Positions 17,245 through 25,984 of a DNA stretch of 54,220 nt are shown here, one piece after another (within the stretch, counting starts at the first letter, position 1; every line of letters starts with the position of its first letter). Source of the stretch: Hyphomicrobiales bacterium (lineage in GTDB: Bacteria > Pseudomonadota > Alphaproteobacteria > Rhizobiales > Beijerinckiaceae). The stretch covers positions 1-54,220 of the forward strand of contig JAPLOW010000132.1 in the NCBI GenBank assembly GCA_026400555.1, in the 5' to 3' direction. A model generated the notes under the pieces. It had not been told where the DNA came from and ran no database searches. It saw nothing but the letters and a program-made list of their open reading frames with translations. Made by a program: the position numbers and the translations under genes.

Positions 17245-17267
17245 GAGGCCACGGTGTGGCCGGCCTC
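17245..17267 (+). terminator. hairpin after the DUF6481 gene, possible terminator
   Basis: GAGGCC at 17245-17250 pairs with GGCCTC at 17262-17267, followed by TTCATC rather than a clean T-run. The GC-rich stem about 50 bases past the stop codon fits a terminator, but the evidence is weak. Confidence 0.35.
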
Positions 17268-17404
17268 TTCATCCCGGTCGATGATCGGCGCCTGATGTCA
17301 GTTCGACCTCGGGACCGCCGCTGGTCGCTGATGATTGAGAACTTGCCGGCAGGCAACCTGTGACCTGCGCGGCCTGTTCTGGAACGACCCGGTTCGAGGC
17401 CATG

Positions 17405-17437
17405 CAACCGCGATCCTGCGGTTGTGGCCGACAACCG
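17405..17437 (+). promoter_or_regulatory. leader with two mutually exclusive hairpins
   Basis: CAACCGC (17405-17411) can pair with GCGGTTG (17418-17424) around a 6-base loop. Alternatively CGGTTGT (17419-17425) can pair with ACAACCG (17431-17437) around a 5-base loop. The middle segment is shared, so only one hairpin can form at a time. It ends 28 bases before the start of the 84-residue ORF at 17466. The layout resembles an attenuator or RNA switch; no known riboswitch class is recognised. Confidence 0.4.
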
Positions 17438-17465
17438 GTTCGCTGGACCTGTGAAAGGCTCCGCC

Positions 17466-17720
17466 ATGTCGACCCGGAAAATGGACAGTTTCGAGATCCT
17501 GCGCCGCGCCCAGCAGCCGCAGGAATTAGCCGATGAACGCAAGCGTGACGCCAAGAAGCTCATTCACGCCATGCAGGCCAGGGACGACGATGTCAGCGCC
17601 CGCATGGCGAAACTGAAGGCCCTTCGACTGGCGAAGGAAGCTGAGGATCTGGCCAACGCGCCGCCGCCCGCCGTCAAGAAAAAGCCGGTTCCGCGCGCAA
17701 AAGCGAAGGCCAAGGCCTGA
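17466..17720 (+). CDS. small basic hypothetical protein with Lys/Ala-rich tail
   Basis: An 84-residue protein of unknown family. Residues 6-60 are helical and charged (MDSFEILRRAQQPQELADER, RMAKLKALRLAKEAEDLA), and the last 20 residues are a Pro/Lys/Ala-rich tail (KKKPVPRAKAKAKA) like those of some nucleic-acid-binding proteins. The ATG at 17466 has AAAGG about eight bases upstream; a GTG at 17424 would lie inside the predicted hairpins and is less likely. Its composition resembles that of the DUF6481 protein upstream. A regulatory or RNA-binding role is speculation. Confidence 0.6.
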   Translation: MSTRKMDSFEILRRAQQPQELADERKRDAKKLIHAMQARDDDVSARMAKLKALRLAKEAEDLANAPPPAVKKKPVPRAKAKAKA

Positions 17721-17729
17721 ACAGGTCGC

Positions 17730-18791
17730 CTAGCCGGCAGCCTCCCAGACCATTCCGGGCAGGCTGGCGCGGAATCGTTCTTCAGCAATGTTCGACGCGG
17801 CCAATGCCCCGAGCAAGGCCTGTCGCGGTTGTTCGATGCCTTCGTTTGTCAGCTGGAACGTGCCCCAGTGATGGCCTAGCGCCGCTTCGGCCTGCAGGCT
17901 GAGCATCACCTGGATCGCCTCATCCGGATTCATGTGGTTGTCGGCCATGAACCAGCGCGGTTCGTAGGCGCCGATTGGCAGGATCGCGAGCCTGAACGGC
18001 CCGAATGCCTCGCCATGATCGCGAAAGAACGCCCCGTCATGATAGCCGGTGTCGCCGACATGGTAGATCCGGCCTTGAGGCGTGCCGATGACATAGGACG
18101 CCCACAGCGCCATGCGGCGGTCGAGCGCGCCGCGCGCCGACCAATGATAGGATGGCACCAGCGTCACATAGACCCCGGCGGACAGTTCAATCATGCCGCC
18201 CCAGTCATGCGCCTCGACCGTGATGTCCGGCCGCTTTGCCCGAATGATCGTGTCATTGCCCAGCGGGGCGATGATGCGGCAGCAGTCCCGATCAAAGATC
18301 CGGTGGACCGACGCAAGATCGAGATGATCGTAGTGGTTGTGGGTAATCAATATGGCGTCGATCTTCGGCAGGTTTGCGAAGGCGACGCCCGGCGGATTGA
18401 CACGGCGCGGTCCCGCGAACTGGACCGGGCTGGCGCGTTCCGAAAACAGTGGATCTGTGATCAGGTTGAGGCCGCCGGCCTGGATCAGGAAGCTGGCATG
18501 CCCGACATGGCTCACCCGGATCCCGTCGGCCTTTGCCGGCGGGACGTCCTGCTGAGGGGTCGAAAAGCTTGCGGGCCAGCTCTCCTTGCCGCCCTGAAGC
18601 TGCCACCGGAAGAAGTCGCGGAAGCCCTTGGTGATCTCGCGTCCGTCGCTGAAATGCAAGCCGTCGAAATTCGCGCTCACCGGCCCATTGTAATACGGAT
18701 TCTGGCCGCGCGCCCGCGCGGCATAGGCGCCGCCCAGCAACGTGGCAACAGCGGGAATGCCCAAAAGCCTCATAAGTTTGCGTCGGTTCAT
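17730..18791 (-). CDS. exported MBL-fold metal-dependent hydrolase (UlaG / NAPE-PLD-like)
   Basis: A 353-residue metallo-beta-lactamase-fold hydrolase. The N-terminus MNRRKLMRLLGIPAVATLLG resembles a signal sequence with twin arginines, so export is likely. Motifs are VSHVGHASFLIQAGG near 93-107, the metal-binding THNHYDHLD near 150-158, HVGDTGYHDG and, near the C-terminus, NHMNPDEA and LGHHWGTFQLTNE, the last supplying a further His. The order fits NAPE-phospholipase-D-like and UlaG-like enzymes; the substrate is unknown, phospholipids being one possibility. The long upstream open frame is a read-through of the PAP2 gene in another frame. It is 32 bases from the PAP2 gene, so the two are likely one operon. 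Confidence 0.85.
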   Translation of the reverse strand: MNRRKLMRLLGIPAVATLLGGAYAARARGQNPYYNGPVSANFDGLHFSDGREITKGFRDFFRWQLQGGKESWPASFSTPQQDVPPAKADGIRVSHVGHASFLIQAGGLNLITDPLFSERASPVQFAGPRRVNPPGVAFANLPKIDAILITHNHYDHLDLASVHRIFDRDCCRIIAPLGNDTIIRAKRPDITVEAHDWGGMIELSAGVYVTLVPSYHWSARGALDRRMALWASYVIGTPQGRIYHVGDTGYHDGAFFRDHGEAFGPFRLAILPIGAYEPRWFMADNHMNPDEAIQVMLSLQAEAALGHHWGTFQLTNEGIEQPRQALLGALAASNIAEERFRASLPGMVWEAAG

Positions 18792-18823
18792 CACACGCGA
18801 TGTCGGACCGGAAAGCCCGATTG

Positions 18824-19795
18824 TCAACCTGACCCGCGAAGCTGTGATGCCGCCTGCGGCATCGTGGCCGGCGACAGGACCACTTCGGGGTTCTTGATCC
18901 ACTGCACGCGGGCAAGGCCTGCCATCGTCAGGAACGTCAGGGCCGCGCCGGCAACAACATCGATAAAATAGTGGCCGCCGATCGGGATTGTCGACACCAC
19001 CACCACCAGCGCGACGACCCAGGCGGCGGCCGTCACCAAGCCATAGCCGCGCATGGCCAGCGGGATCAGCAGAGCCATCGCCGTATGAAACGACGGGAAG
19101 GTCACGAGCCCTTCGGTCTTGTTGAGTTCGAACAGCACGAAGGTGCGGTTTCGCAACGCCTCGAAGTCCCCAAGATGCCAGACGCCGGCATCGGCGGCGA
19201 TGGCGCTGCGCGCCTCTTGGGACGGCGCATAGTACGGATATGCTCCGACCGCCGGGAGCAGTGCGGCCACCAACCCGACGATCAAGCATGTCAGCACCAC
19301 GCCCCAGAAGAATTCGAGCACTCTCTCCGGGAGCCGGACGACGTTGAGGAACACCAGCGCATAGATCATGCCGAAGATCGTGTAATGGTAGCTCGCGTCC
19401 AGAGCCGCAATCAGCAGCGGCGACCCATTGAGAAAGGACACCGTCGCGAGCCAATCCAGCTGGAAGAAGCCGTCGATGCTGGCGAAGAGCTGATCCTGCA
19501 GCGGGAACACAGCGCCCAGCGAGGTCAGCGCATAGCTGAGTATCGACAGCGGCGCGATCATGCCGATGAAGGCGGCGCTCGTCAGTGTGGCCAGCATCGC
19601 GAGGTCGGACCGTAGCACACAGCCCAGCCCGATCAGTCCGGCGACCAGCGCCGCAGCGAGGGCCATCGACTCGGCCGAACCCTGGCTGACGCTGATCCCC
19701 CGCAGGGTCAGGATAGCGACTGCCGCCGCCAGCATGGCGGCATACATGGCGAAAAGCGGCGCAAAGGCCCGCAGATAAGGATGTGGCGCTGGCAT
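18824..19795 (-). CDS. PAP2-superfamily integral membrane protein
   Basis: A 323-residue protein with at least six predicted transmembrane helices. The C-terminal PAP2-type motifs are TFPSFHTAMALLIPLA near 232-247 and STIPIGGHYFIDVVAG near 268-283, corresponding to the family's PSxH and GxHxxxD catalytic blocks. The classical first KxxxxxxRP motif is not obvious, which fits the inositolphosphotransferase (Aur1/Ipt1)-like branch. Together with the exported MBL hydrolase downstream, it may act on phospholipid headgroups or isoprenoid phosphates; this is inference. It is divergent from ffh. Confidence 0.8.
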   Translation of the reverse strand: MPAPHPYLRAFAPLFAMYAAMLAAAVAILTLRGISVSQGSAESMALAAALVAGLIGLGCVLRSDLAMLATLTSAAFIGMIAPLSILSYALTSLGAVFPLQDQLFASIDGFFQLDWLATVSFLNGSPLLIAALDASYHYTIFGMIYALVFLNVVRLPERVLEFFWGVVLTCLIVGLVAALLPAVGAYPYYAPSQEARSAIAADAGVWHLGDFEALRNRTFVLFELNKTEGLVTFPSFHTAMALLIPLAMRGYGLVTAAAWVVALVVVVSTIPIGGHYFIDVVAGAALTFLTMAGLARVQWIKNPEVVLSPATMPQAASQLRGSG

Positions 19796-19868
19796 GTCTG
19801 AACCCGCAGTGGTGATCGGACACTGCCAAACGGGCCTTTCCGCACGCTTAACGGGACTCGATTACAAC

Positions 19869-19897
19869 TTGACAAACGGGCTGCGTTCAGGTGTTAC
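19869..19897 (+). promoter_or_regulatory. probable promoter for ffh
   Basis: TTGACA at 19869-19874, 17 bases, TGTTAC at 19892-19897, in the 260-base divergent region upstream of ffh. The -35 is a perfect consensus, the -10 only partial. It implies a leader of about 150 bases. No SRP RNA is recognised within it. Confidence 0.45.
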
Positions 19898-20055
19898 CCC
19901 GCGATACATTGCTCGACATTGTCGTTGCTTCATCCGCCGACCTGCCCTGAGGGGCTGGAGGTCATCGCCCGACAGCGCGTTCTGCGCCCTCGGGCGCGAA
20001 GGCGTTCGGGCACGATCCTGTCGGACGAACCACAACAGCGGACGGTCACGGCCAC

Positions 20056-21648
20056 ATGTTCCAGAACCTGAGCGACAAGCTCAATGGCATCCTGCAGGCG
20101 CTCACCCGCCGCGGCTCGCTGACGGAAGATGACGTCAACGCGGCACTGCGCGAGGTCCGGCGCGCCTTGCTGGAAGCCGACGTCGCTCTGGAGGTCGTGC
20201 GCAGCTTCACCGACAAGGTGCGCACACGCGCCGTCGGCGCCGAAGTCCTCAAGTCCGTCACGCCGGGCCAGCAGGTCATCAAGATTGTCAACGACGTTCT
20301 GGTCGACACGCTCGGCGGCGAAGGTGAGGTGATCTCGCTCGACGCCGTGCCGCCGGTGCCGATCCTGATGGTCGGCCTGCAGGGCTCGGGCAAAACCACA
20401 TCGACTGCCAAGATCGCCAAGCGGCTGACCGATCGCGACAGGCGCAAGGTCCTGATGGCTTCGCTCGACACCCGCCGCCCGGCGGCGATGGAGCAACTCG
20501 CCATCCTTGGCAAGCAGATCGGCGTCGAGACCTTGCCGATCGTGGCTGGCCAGACTGCGGTGCAGATCGCTCGCCGTGCCGTCGATGCGGCAAGGCTCGG
20601 CGGCTACGACGTGGTGATGCTCGACACCGCCGGCCGCGTCACGCTCGACGAAGCGCTGATGCTTGAGGTCGCCGAGGTCAAGGCCGCCACAAACCCGCAT
20701 GAAGTGCTGCTTGTTGCCGACGCGCTGACCGGTCAGGACGCCGTCAACACCGCCCGCGCCTTCGATGGCCGCGTCGGGCTGACCGGCATCGTGCTGACCC
20801 GCATGGACGGCGACGGACGCGGCGGTGCCGCGCTGTCGATGCGCGCCGTCACCGGCAAGCCGATCAAGCTCGTTGGCACCGGCGAAAAGGTCGATGCGCT
20901 GGAGGAATTCCATCCCGGCCGCGTCGCAAACCGCATTCTCGGCATGGGCGACATCGTCAGCCTCGTCGAAAAGGCCGCTGCCAACATCGACCAGGCCGAA
21001 GCCCAGAAGATGGCCGAGCGCATGGCCAAGGGCAAATTCGACCTGAACGACATGCGCAGCCAGCTCAACCAGATGATGACCATGGGCGGCATCGGCGGCG
21101 TGATGGGCATGCTGCCGGGAATCGCCAAGGCTAAGGCCCAGATGGCCAGCGCCAATCTGGACGACAAGGTGATCAAGCGCCAGATCGCCATCATCGACTC
21201 CATGACCAGGGCCGAGCGCGCCGACCCGGAACTGCTGAAGGCGTCGCGCAAGCGGCGCATCGCAGCCGGCTCCGGCACCTCGCCCGAAGCGATCAACAAG
21301 CTCCTCAAGATGCATCGCGGCATGGCCGACATGATGAAGATGATGGGCAAGCAGAAGGGCGGCCTTCTCGGGAAGATGGGCCAGATGTTCGGGATCGGGG
21401 GCGGTGGCATGCCGGACATGGACCCCTCGAAGATGACGCCCGAGCAGCTCGAGCAGATCAAGAAACTCTCCGGCGGCAAGCTTCCTCCCGGCTTCGGCGG
21501 CGGCAATGGCCTGCCTCCAATGCCTCCGGGATTGGGGGGCGGCGGCAGCATGCCCAAGCTTCCCGGCCTCGGCAATCCGGGCCTGCCCGGCCCCAAGGGC
21601 GGCCTCCCCGGCCTCGGCTTCAACCCATTCGGGGGGAAGAAGAAATAG
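20056..21648 (+). CDS. ffh: signal recognition particle protein Ffh
   Basis: The GTPase that, with 4.5S RNA, binds signal sequences of nascent membrane proteins and delivers them to FtsY. The 530 residues comprise an N domain (1-95), a G domain with VGLQGSGKTTSTAKIA near 106-121, DTRRPAAMEQL, DTAGRVTLDEALM and TRMDGDGRGGAAL, then a Met-rich M domain (about 330-435). The last 90 residues are an unusually long Gly/Pro/Met-rich tail (GGGMPDMDPSKMTPEQLEQ, then repeated PPGLGGG/LPGLG units). It heads the rpsP-rimM-trmD block, a conserved alphaproteobacterial neighbourhood. Confidence 0.96.
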   Translation: MFQNLSDKLNGILQALTRRGSLTEDDVNAALREVRRALLEADVALEVVRSFTDKVRTRAVGAEVLKSVTPGQQVIKIVNDVLVDTLGGEGEVISLDAVPPVPILMVGLQGSGKTTSTAKIAKRLTDRDRRKVLMASLDTRRPAAMEQLAILGKQIGVETLPIVAGQTAVQIARRAVDAARLGGYDVVMLDTAGRVTLDEALMLEVAEVKAATNPHEVLLVADALTGQDAVNTARAFDGRVGLTGIVLTRMDGDGRGGAALSMRAVTGKPIKLVGTGEKVDALEEFHPGRVANRILGMGDIVSLVEKAAANIDQAEAQKMAERMAKGKFDLNDMRSQLNQMMTMGGIGGVMGMLPGIAKAKAQMASANLDDKVIKRQIAIIDSMTRAERADPELLKASRKRRIAAGSGTSPEAINKLLKMHRGMADMMKMMGKQKGGLLGKMGQMFGIGGGGMPDMDPSKMTPEQLEQIKKLSGGKLPPGFGGGNGLPPMPPGLGGGGSMPKLPGLGNPGLPGPKGGLPGLGFNPFGGKKK

Positions 21649-21664
21649 GTTCGCGGGCGGCGTT

Positions 21665-21719
21665 CCCCTTTTCCGATCCTCGTCCTTCGACAGGCTTTAG
21701 CATCAGGATCGGAAAGGGG
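21665..21719. repeat. intergenic palindrome between ffh and rpsP, first unit
   Basis: CCCCTTTTCCGATCCT (21665-21680) pairs with AGGATCGGAAAGGGG (21705-21719) with one bulged base. The inner part carries CGTCCTTCGACAGGCT, linking it to the CCTCATCCT/AGGATGAGG family. It may act as the ffh terminator; no long T-run follows. Confidence 0.65.
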
Positions 21720-21749
21720 CTGCTGCTCGAACAACGCGAAACAAGGCCT

Positions 21750-21788
21750 CTCTTCCTCATCCTGAGCCAGTCGAAGGACGAGGAAGAG
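21750..21788. repeat. intergenic palindrome between ffh and rpsP, second unit
   Basis: CTCTTCCTCATCCT (21750-21763) pairs with AGGACGAGGAAGAG (21775-21788) with one G-T mismatch, around GAGCCAGTCGA. This is the best-preserved copy of the interspersed unit and lies 40 bases before rpsP. Confidence 0.7.
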
Positions 21789-21828
21789 GGTCCGGACACC
21801 AGATACTGACAAACCAAAGGAACCCAAC

Positions 21829-22185
21829 ATGTCCGTGAAAATCCGTCTCGCCCGTGGCGGCGCCAAGAAGCGCCCGCACTACCAGATCGTCATCGCTGAC
21901 AGCCACTCGCCGCGCGATGGCCGTTTCATCGAGCGCATTGGCCGCTTCGACCCGATGAAGCCGAAGGATTCGGCCGAGCGTGTCGTGCTCGATGTCGAGA
22001 AGGCCGCCGCCTGGCTCGCCAAGGGCGCCCAGCCGACCGACCGCGTCGCCCGCTTCCTTGATGCGCATGGCCTGATCAAGCGAAAGGCGCGCAACAACCC
22101 GGAGAAGGCCGTTCCCGGCGACAAGATGAAGGAGCGCGCCGAGAAGAAGGCCGCCAAGCTGGCAGCCCCCGCAGCCGAAGCCTGA
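21829..22185 (+). CDS. rpsP: 30S ribosomal protein S16
   Basis: A 118-residue S16. The conserved core is [20 protein letters not shown], then [20 protein letters not shown] near residues 24-43, and [18 protein letters not shown] near 65-82. The C-terminal 35 residues are a Lys/Ala-rich extension common in alphaproteobacteria. The start is clear (ACCAAAGGAACCCAACATG). It is separated from rimM by a 160-base inverted-repeat element, so the usual tight rpsP-rimM spacing is interrupted. Confidence 0.96.
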   Translation: MSVKIRLARGGAKKRPHYQIVIADSHSPRDGRFIERIGRFDPMKPKDSAERVVLDVEKAAAWLAKGAQPTDRVARFLDAHGLIKRKARNNPEKAVPGDKMKERAEKKAAKLAAPAAEA

Positions 22186-22199
22186 TCCGTTCGACGATC

Positions 22200-22360
22200 A
22201 GCGCGACCCCTCTCCTTACCTCTCTCGCAAAGGGAGGGGAGGCTTTGACGGTCGTGCACAATCGGAATGATCGAGCCTGGCACAATGCCTGAGGCGGCTC
22301 GCACATGCCAAAGTCCCCTCTCCCCTTCCGGGGGGGAGGGTGAGCGAGAGGGGTCGCGCT
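22200..22360. repeat. 161-base inverted-repeat element between rpsP and rimM
   Basis: A perfect 15-base repeat, AGCGCGACCCCTCTC at 22200-22214, recurs inverted as GAGAGGGGTCGCGCT at 22346-22360. Each arm continues inward with CT-rich and AG-rich imperfect complements (CGCAAAGGGAGGGGAGGCTT on the left; CCCCTCTCCCCTTCCGGGGG on the right). The outline is that of a palindromic interspersed element or small MITE. No ORF or target duplication is evident. Confidence 0.6.
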
Positions 22361-22401
22361 GTCCAGGCCGACCGATCCCGCGCCATCAGCCGGACGCAGC
22401 C

Positions 22402-22917
22402 ATGCCCGACACCTTGGTCCTTCTCGGCCGTTTCGGACGCGCCCATGGGGTGAAGGGGGAAGTGCGGCTGCAACCCTTCACCGCCGATCCCGTTGCCATC
22501 GCCCGCTACAGCCCGCTCAGCACGGCGGATGGCTTGCGGCAGTTCAAACTCACCTCAGTGAGGCCCGCCAAGGACATGCTGATCGCCCGCGTGGCCGGCG
22601 TCGAGGGCCGCGAGGCGGCGGAAGCCCTGAATGGCCTTGAACTGTTCGCACCGCGCGAACGCCTGCCGCCCCCCACCGAAGACGACGAATTCCTGATGGC
22701 CGATCTGATCGGCTGTGCGGTGGTGCTGGCCGATGGCACAGTGTTCGGCAGCATTGTCGACGTTCCAAACTATGGCGCGGGCGATCTCATCGACATCAGG
22801 CCGGGCAAGGGCGGGGCGAGCGTGCTGCTGCCCTTCACCAAGGCCTTCGTACCGGTCGTCGACATCGCCGCGCGGCGTGTGGTGATTGACCCGCCCGCCG
22901 GTCTGTTTGACGAATAG
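22402..22917 (+). CDS. rimM: 16S rRNA processing protein RimM
   Basis: A 171-residue 30S maturation factor that binds S19 near the 3' domain of 16S rRNA. The N-terminal RimM barrel contains [19 protein letters not shown] near residues 8-26. The PRC-barrel-like C-terminus contains [19 protein letters not shown] near 95 and the closing [20 protein letters not shown]. The frame is open back to 22267, but this extension lies inside the repeat element, so the ATG at 22402 is preferred; it gives the normal length. trmD follows after 66 bases. Confidence 0.94.
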   Translation: MPDTLVLLGRFGRAHGVKGEVRLQPFTADPVAIARYSPLSTADGLRQFKLTSVRPAKDMLIARVAGVEGREAAEALNGLELFAPRERLPPPTEDDEFLMADLIGCAVVLADGTVFGSIVDVPNYGAGDLIDIRPGKGGASVLLPFTKAFVPVVDIAARRVVIDPPAGLFDE

Positions 22918-22983
22918 TTCCATGCTGCGATGTAACATCACAAGCGCGAACGCGTACCCGAGCGTGTGCGAGGAAAATCAAAC

Positions 22984-23667
22984 ATGACCTTCCGCGCCAG
23001 CATCCTCACGCTTTACCCTGAGATGTTTCCCGGCCCGTTGGGCCTGTCGCTCTCGGGTGAGGCACTGAAGGCCGGCCTGTGGTCGCTTGAAACACACCAG
23101 ATCCGCGAGCACGGCCTTGGCCGCCACCGCGCCGTCGATGATACGCCGGCAGGGGGCGGGCCGGGCATGGTCATCCGCTGCGATGTGCTGGCCGCTGCCC
23201 TTGACGGCGCCGTGCCCGCTGATGACGCCCGCCCGCGCCTGTTGATGAGCCCGCGCGGCAGGCCGCTGACCCAGAGCCGCGCCCACGAACTGGCGGCAGG
23301 TCCCGGCGCCGTCATTATCTGCGGCCGCTTCGAGGGCATAGACCAGCGCGTCATCGATGGCCGTGTGCTCGAAGAGATCTCGATCGGCGATTATGTCCTG
23401 TCAGGCGGCGAGATTGCGGCCATGGTGCTGCTCGATGCCTGCGTGCGTCTCATCCCCGGCGTGATGGGCAAGAGCCATTCGGGCGACGAGGAGAGCTTCG
23501 AGGGCGGACTGCTCGAGTATCCGCACTACACAAGGCCGCGCGAATGGGAGGGCCGTGCCATCCCCGATGTGCTGAACAGTGGCAACCACGCCGCGATCGC
23601 CCGCTGGCGGCGGGCGGAGGCCGAACGCCTCACCCGCGAACGACGCCCCGACCTGCTCAAAGAGTAA
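22984..23667 (+). CDS. trmD: tRNA (guanine-N1)-methyltransferase
   Basis: TrmD methylates G37 at N1 in tRNAs reading CNN codons and so prevents frameshifting. The 227-residue protein has a SPOUT-type knot: [20 protein letters not shown], the active-site [17 protein letters not shown] near 52-68, [15 protein letters not shown] near 112-126, and [18 protein letters not shown] near 137-154. [20 protein letters not shown] follows. The ATG at 22984 was chosen; GTGTGCGAGGAAAATC upstream gives an AGGA site. It converges on mtaB, five bases apart. Confidence 0.96.
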   Translation: MTFRASILTLYPEMFPGPLGLSLSGEALKAGLWSLETHQIREHGLGRHRAVDDTPAGGGPGMVIRCDVLAAALDGAVPADDARPRLLMSPRGRPLTQSRAHELAAGPGAVIICGRFEGIDQRVIDGRVLEEISIGDYVLSGGEIAAMVLLDACVRLIPGVMGKSHSGDEESFEGGLLEYPHYTRPREWEGRAIPDVLNSGNHAAIARWRRAEAERLTRERRPDLLKE

Positions 23668-23672
23668 CAGCG

Positions 23673-24953
23673 TCAGGCCGCTAGCAGCCGCGCGCCATCT
23701 TCGCCGGTGATAGCGACCGGCAGCAGCAGTCCGGGCTGAACCCCGCCCGCGAACCGGACCGGCGCGAAGCCTTCGGTCCGCCCGACATTGCCGCGCTCGG
23801 TCAGCACGGAAAGCGTCCGGCCGACCTGCCCCGCCAGATGCGCCGTGTAGGCCGCCTCCCCCGCCTGCCGCAGGCGTCTTGCACGCTCGGCGATGACCTG
23901 AGTCGGCAGTTGCGGCATGCGCGCGGCCGGCGTGCCCTCGCGTGGCGAGAAGGGGAAGACATGCAGGTGTGTCAGCCCGCATTCGGCGATCAAATCGGCA
24001 GACCGCTGGAACGCCGCCTCGTCTTCCGTCGGAAAGCCGGCGATGATGTCGGCGCCGAACACCATGTCGGGCCGGACCTGCCGCATCTCGCTGCAGAAGC
24101 GGATCGCATCGGCGCGCATGTGGCGTCGCTTCATGCGTTTGAGGATCAGGTCGTCGCCCGACTGCAATGACAGGTGCAGATGCGGCATCAGCCGCGCTTC
24201 ACGGGCGATCGCGTCACGCAAGGCATCGTCCGCTTCGACCGCGTCGATCGATGACAGGCGCAGGCGCGGCAAGTCCGGCACATGGCGCAGGATCGCCTGC
24301 ACAAGACGTCCGAGCGTAGGAGCGCCCGGCAGGTCTCTGCCATAGCCCGTCATGTCGACGCCGGTGAGCACCACTTCCCTGGCGCCATGGGCCGCGAGTT
24401 GCCTGACCTGCTCGACGACGGCCCCCATCGGCGCTGACCGGGAATTGCCGCGGCCAAAAGGAATGATGCAGAAGGTGCAACGGTGATCGCAGCCGTTCTG
24501 AACCTGCACGAAGGCGCGCGTATGATTCTCGAAGGCGTCGAGCATGTGCAGCGCCGTATCGCGAACAGCCATGATGTCGGCCACCTGCACCTTCTCGGAT
24601 GCTGCAAGGCCGAAATCTGCCGAAAAGCTGTTGGATGCGGCAAGCGCCCGCCAGCTTTGCGGCTGCATCTTCTCGTGATTGCCCATCACCAGCGCCACCT
24701 CGGGCATATCGGCGAAACGGCCGGGTTCGACCTGCGCGGCGCAGCCGGTGACGACAATCCGGGCGTCCGGGTTTTCCCGTCCGAGGCGCCGGATGGATTG
24801 CCGCGCCTGACGCGTGGCCTCGGCCGTGACGGCGCAGGTGTTGACCACAATGAGGTCGCGGTGCCCTGCCACCTCCGCCTGCCGCTTGATCGCCTCGCTC
24901 TCATAGAGATTCAGCCGACAGCCGAAGCTGACGACGCGGACAGCCTCGCCCAT
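23673..24953 (-). CDS. mtaB: tRNA t6A37 methylthiotransferase MtaB
   Basis: A radical-SAM enzyme that converts t6A37 to ms2t6A37 in tRNA. The 426-residue protein carries the N-terminal UPF0004 cluster cysteines Cys12, Cys40 and Cys71 (FGCRLN, NTCAV, GCAAQ) and the radical-SAM triad CDHRCTFC at 155-162. ALTHLHVFPFSPREGTPAARMP-like sequence near 330 and a C-terminal TRAM-like domain follow. MtaB is preferred over MiaB from the GCRLNLYES opening. Its start overlaps the dapF stop by one base (TGATG), indicating translational coupling. Confidence 0.92.
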   Translation of the reverse strand: MGEAVRVVSFGCRLNLYESEAIKRQAEVAGHRDLIVVNTCAVTAEATRQARQSIRRLGRENPDARIVVTGCAAQVEPGRFADMPEVALVMGNHEKMQPQSWRALAASNSFSADFGLAASEKVQVADIMAVRDTALHMLDAFENHTRAFVQVQNGCDHRCTFCIIPFGRGNSRSAPMGAVVEQVRQLAAHGAREVVLTGVDMTGYGRDLPGAPTLGRLVQAILRHVPDLPRLRLSSIDAVEADDALRDAIAREARLMPHLHLSLQSGDDLILKRMKRRHMRADAIRFCSEMRQVRPDMVFGADIIAGFPTEDEAAFQRSADLIAECGLTHLHVFPFSPREGTPAARMPQLPTQVIAERARRLRQAGEAAYTAHLAGQVGRTLSVLTERGNVGRTEGFAPVRFAGGVQPGLLLPVAITGEDGARLLAA

Positions 24954-25858
24954 CAGCCGGCCGTCCCGAAAATGGACGCCTCGAAGCGGCCCTCATGTTC
25001 CAACTCGGTCGGTCCGGTCATCAGGACATGGCCGTCATCCTCGCGCCAGGCGATGATCAGGTCACCGCCCGGCAGCGACACCGTCGCCTCGCGCGCTGCC
25101 AGATCGCGCCGCACCGCCGCCACCAGCGCCGCGCACGCGCCAGAGCCGCAGGCCCTGGTCAGCCCCGCGCCACGCTCCCAGACACGCAGGATGATGTGGT
25201 CCGGCCGGACGACGGCCGCAAGCGAGATGTTGGCGCGGTCCGGGAAGATCGGATGGTTTTCGAGAAGCGGCCCGAAGCGTTCGAGGTCGTAGCGGTAAGG
25301 GTCATCGACGAAGAACACCGCATGTGGATTGCCCATCGAGACCACGCCCGGGGTGTGCAGGATCGGGTCGTCGATCGGCCCTATCTGCAGTTCGATGCCG
25401 GAGGTGTCGAAAAACGTATCGCGCGTCGGGATGTCCTGCCAGTTCAGCTTCGGCGGTCCCATGTCGACCCGGAATACGGTTTCCGAGAGCCGCGTGATCG
25501 GCAGGCGCCCGGCCTTGGTCTCGACCACCAGCGCGCGGTCGCTGCCCTGCCCCATCTCGGCATCGCTCATCACCGCCCAGCCGACGCAGCGTGTGCCATT
25601 GCCACAGGCCCCCGCCTCCGAACCATCCGTGTTGTAGATGCGGACATAGGCATCGGTGCCGCTGCTGACGGGATCATGCAGGACCATGAGCTGGTCGAAA
25701 AATGACCCGCGCGCCCGCGCAATGGCCCGCGCATCGGCTGCGCGCACGCGAAAAACTGTACCACGCAGGTCGATCACGACGATCTCATTGCCAAGACCGT
25801 TCATCTTGAGGAACCGGCGGCCCGCAAGCGGATGATCCGATTGGTGATCTGCGGCCAT
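24953..25858 (-). CDS. dapF: diaminopimelate epimerase
   Basis: DapF interconverts LL- and meso-diaminopimelate for lysine and peptidoglycan synthesis. The 301-residue protein has both catalytic cysteines: Cys85 in [14 protein letters not shown] and Cys237 in [33 protein letters not shown] opens the fold. The ATG at 25858 has GGAGGGGAC immediately upstream; the longer open frame to 26011 is rejected on length. dapF-mtaB is a common alphaproteobacterial pair. It is divergent from the exported GyrI-like gene. Confidence 0.95.
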   Translation of the reverse strand: MAADHQSDHPLAGRRFLKMNGLGNEIVVIDLRGTVFRVRAADARAIARARGSFFDQLMVLHDPVSSGTDAYVRIYNTDGSEAGACGNGTRCVGWAVMSDAEMGQGSDRALVVETKAGRLPITRLSETVFRVDMGPPKLNWQDIPTRDTFFDTSGIELQIGPIDDPILHTPGVVSMGNPHAVFFVDDPYRYDLERFGPLLENHPIFPDRANISLAAVVRPDHIILRVWERGAGLTRACGSGACAALVAAVRRDLAAREATVSLPGGDLIIAWREDDGHVLMTGPTELEHEGRFEASIFGTAG

Positions 25859-25984
25859 GTCCCCTCCTTGTCTGCGGCAGCTGTATAGTCCGGTTTCGCG
25901 GCTGCACAAAAGCATCAATGCGGCCCGTCTTGTCTCGCAACCACCGCATTCCCGCACTAGCATAGCGAAACACCACGAATCGGC

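Noticed and set aside
17385-17440. tRNA-like GGTTCGA sequence
   Set aside because: No cloverleaf arms or anticodon stem can be built around it; it belongs to the hairpin leader repeats.
19920-20055. Possible 4.5S SRP RNA ahead of ffh
   Set aside because: The conserved GGTCAGG...GGAAGGAAGCAGCC core is absent.
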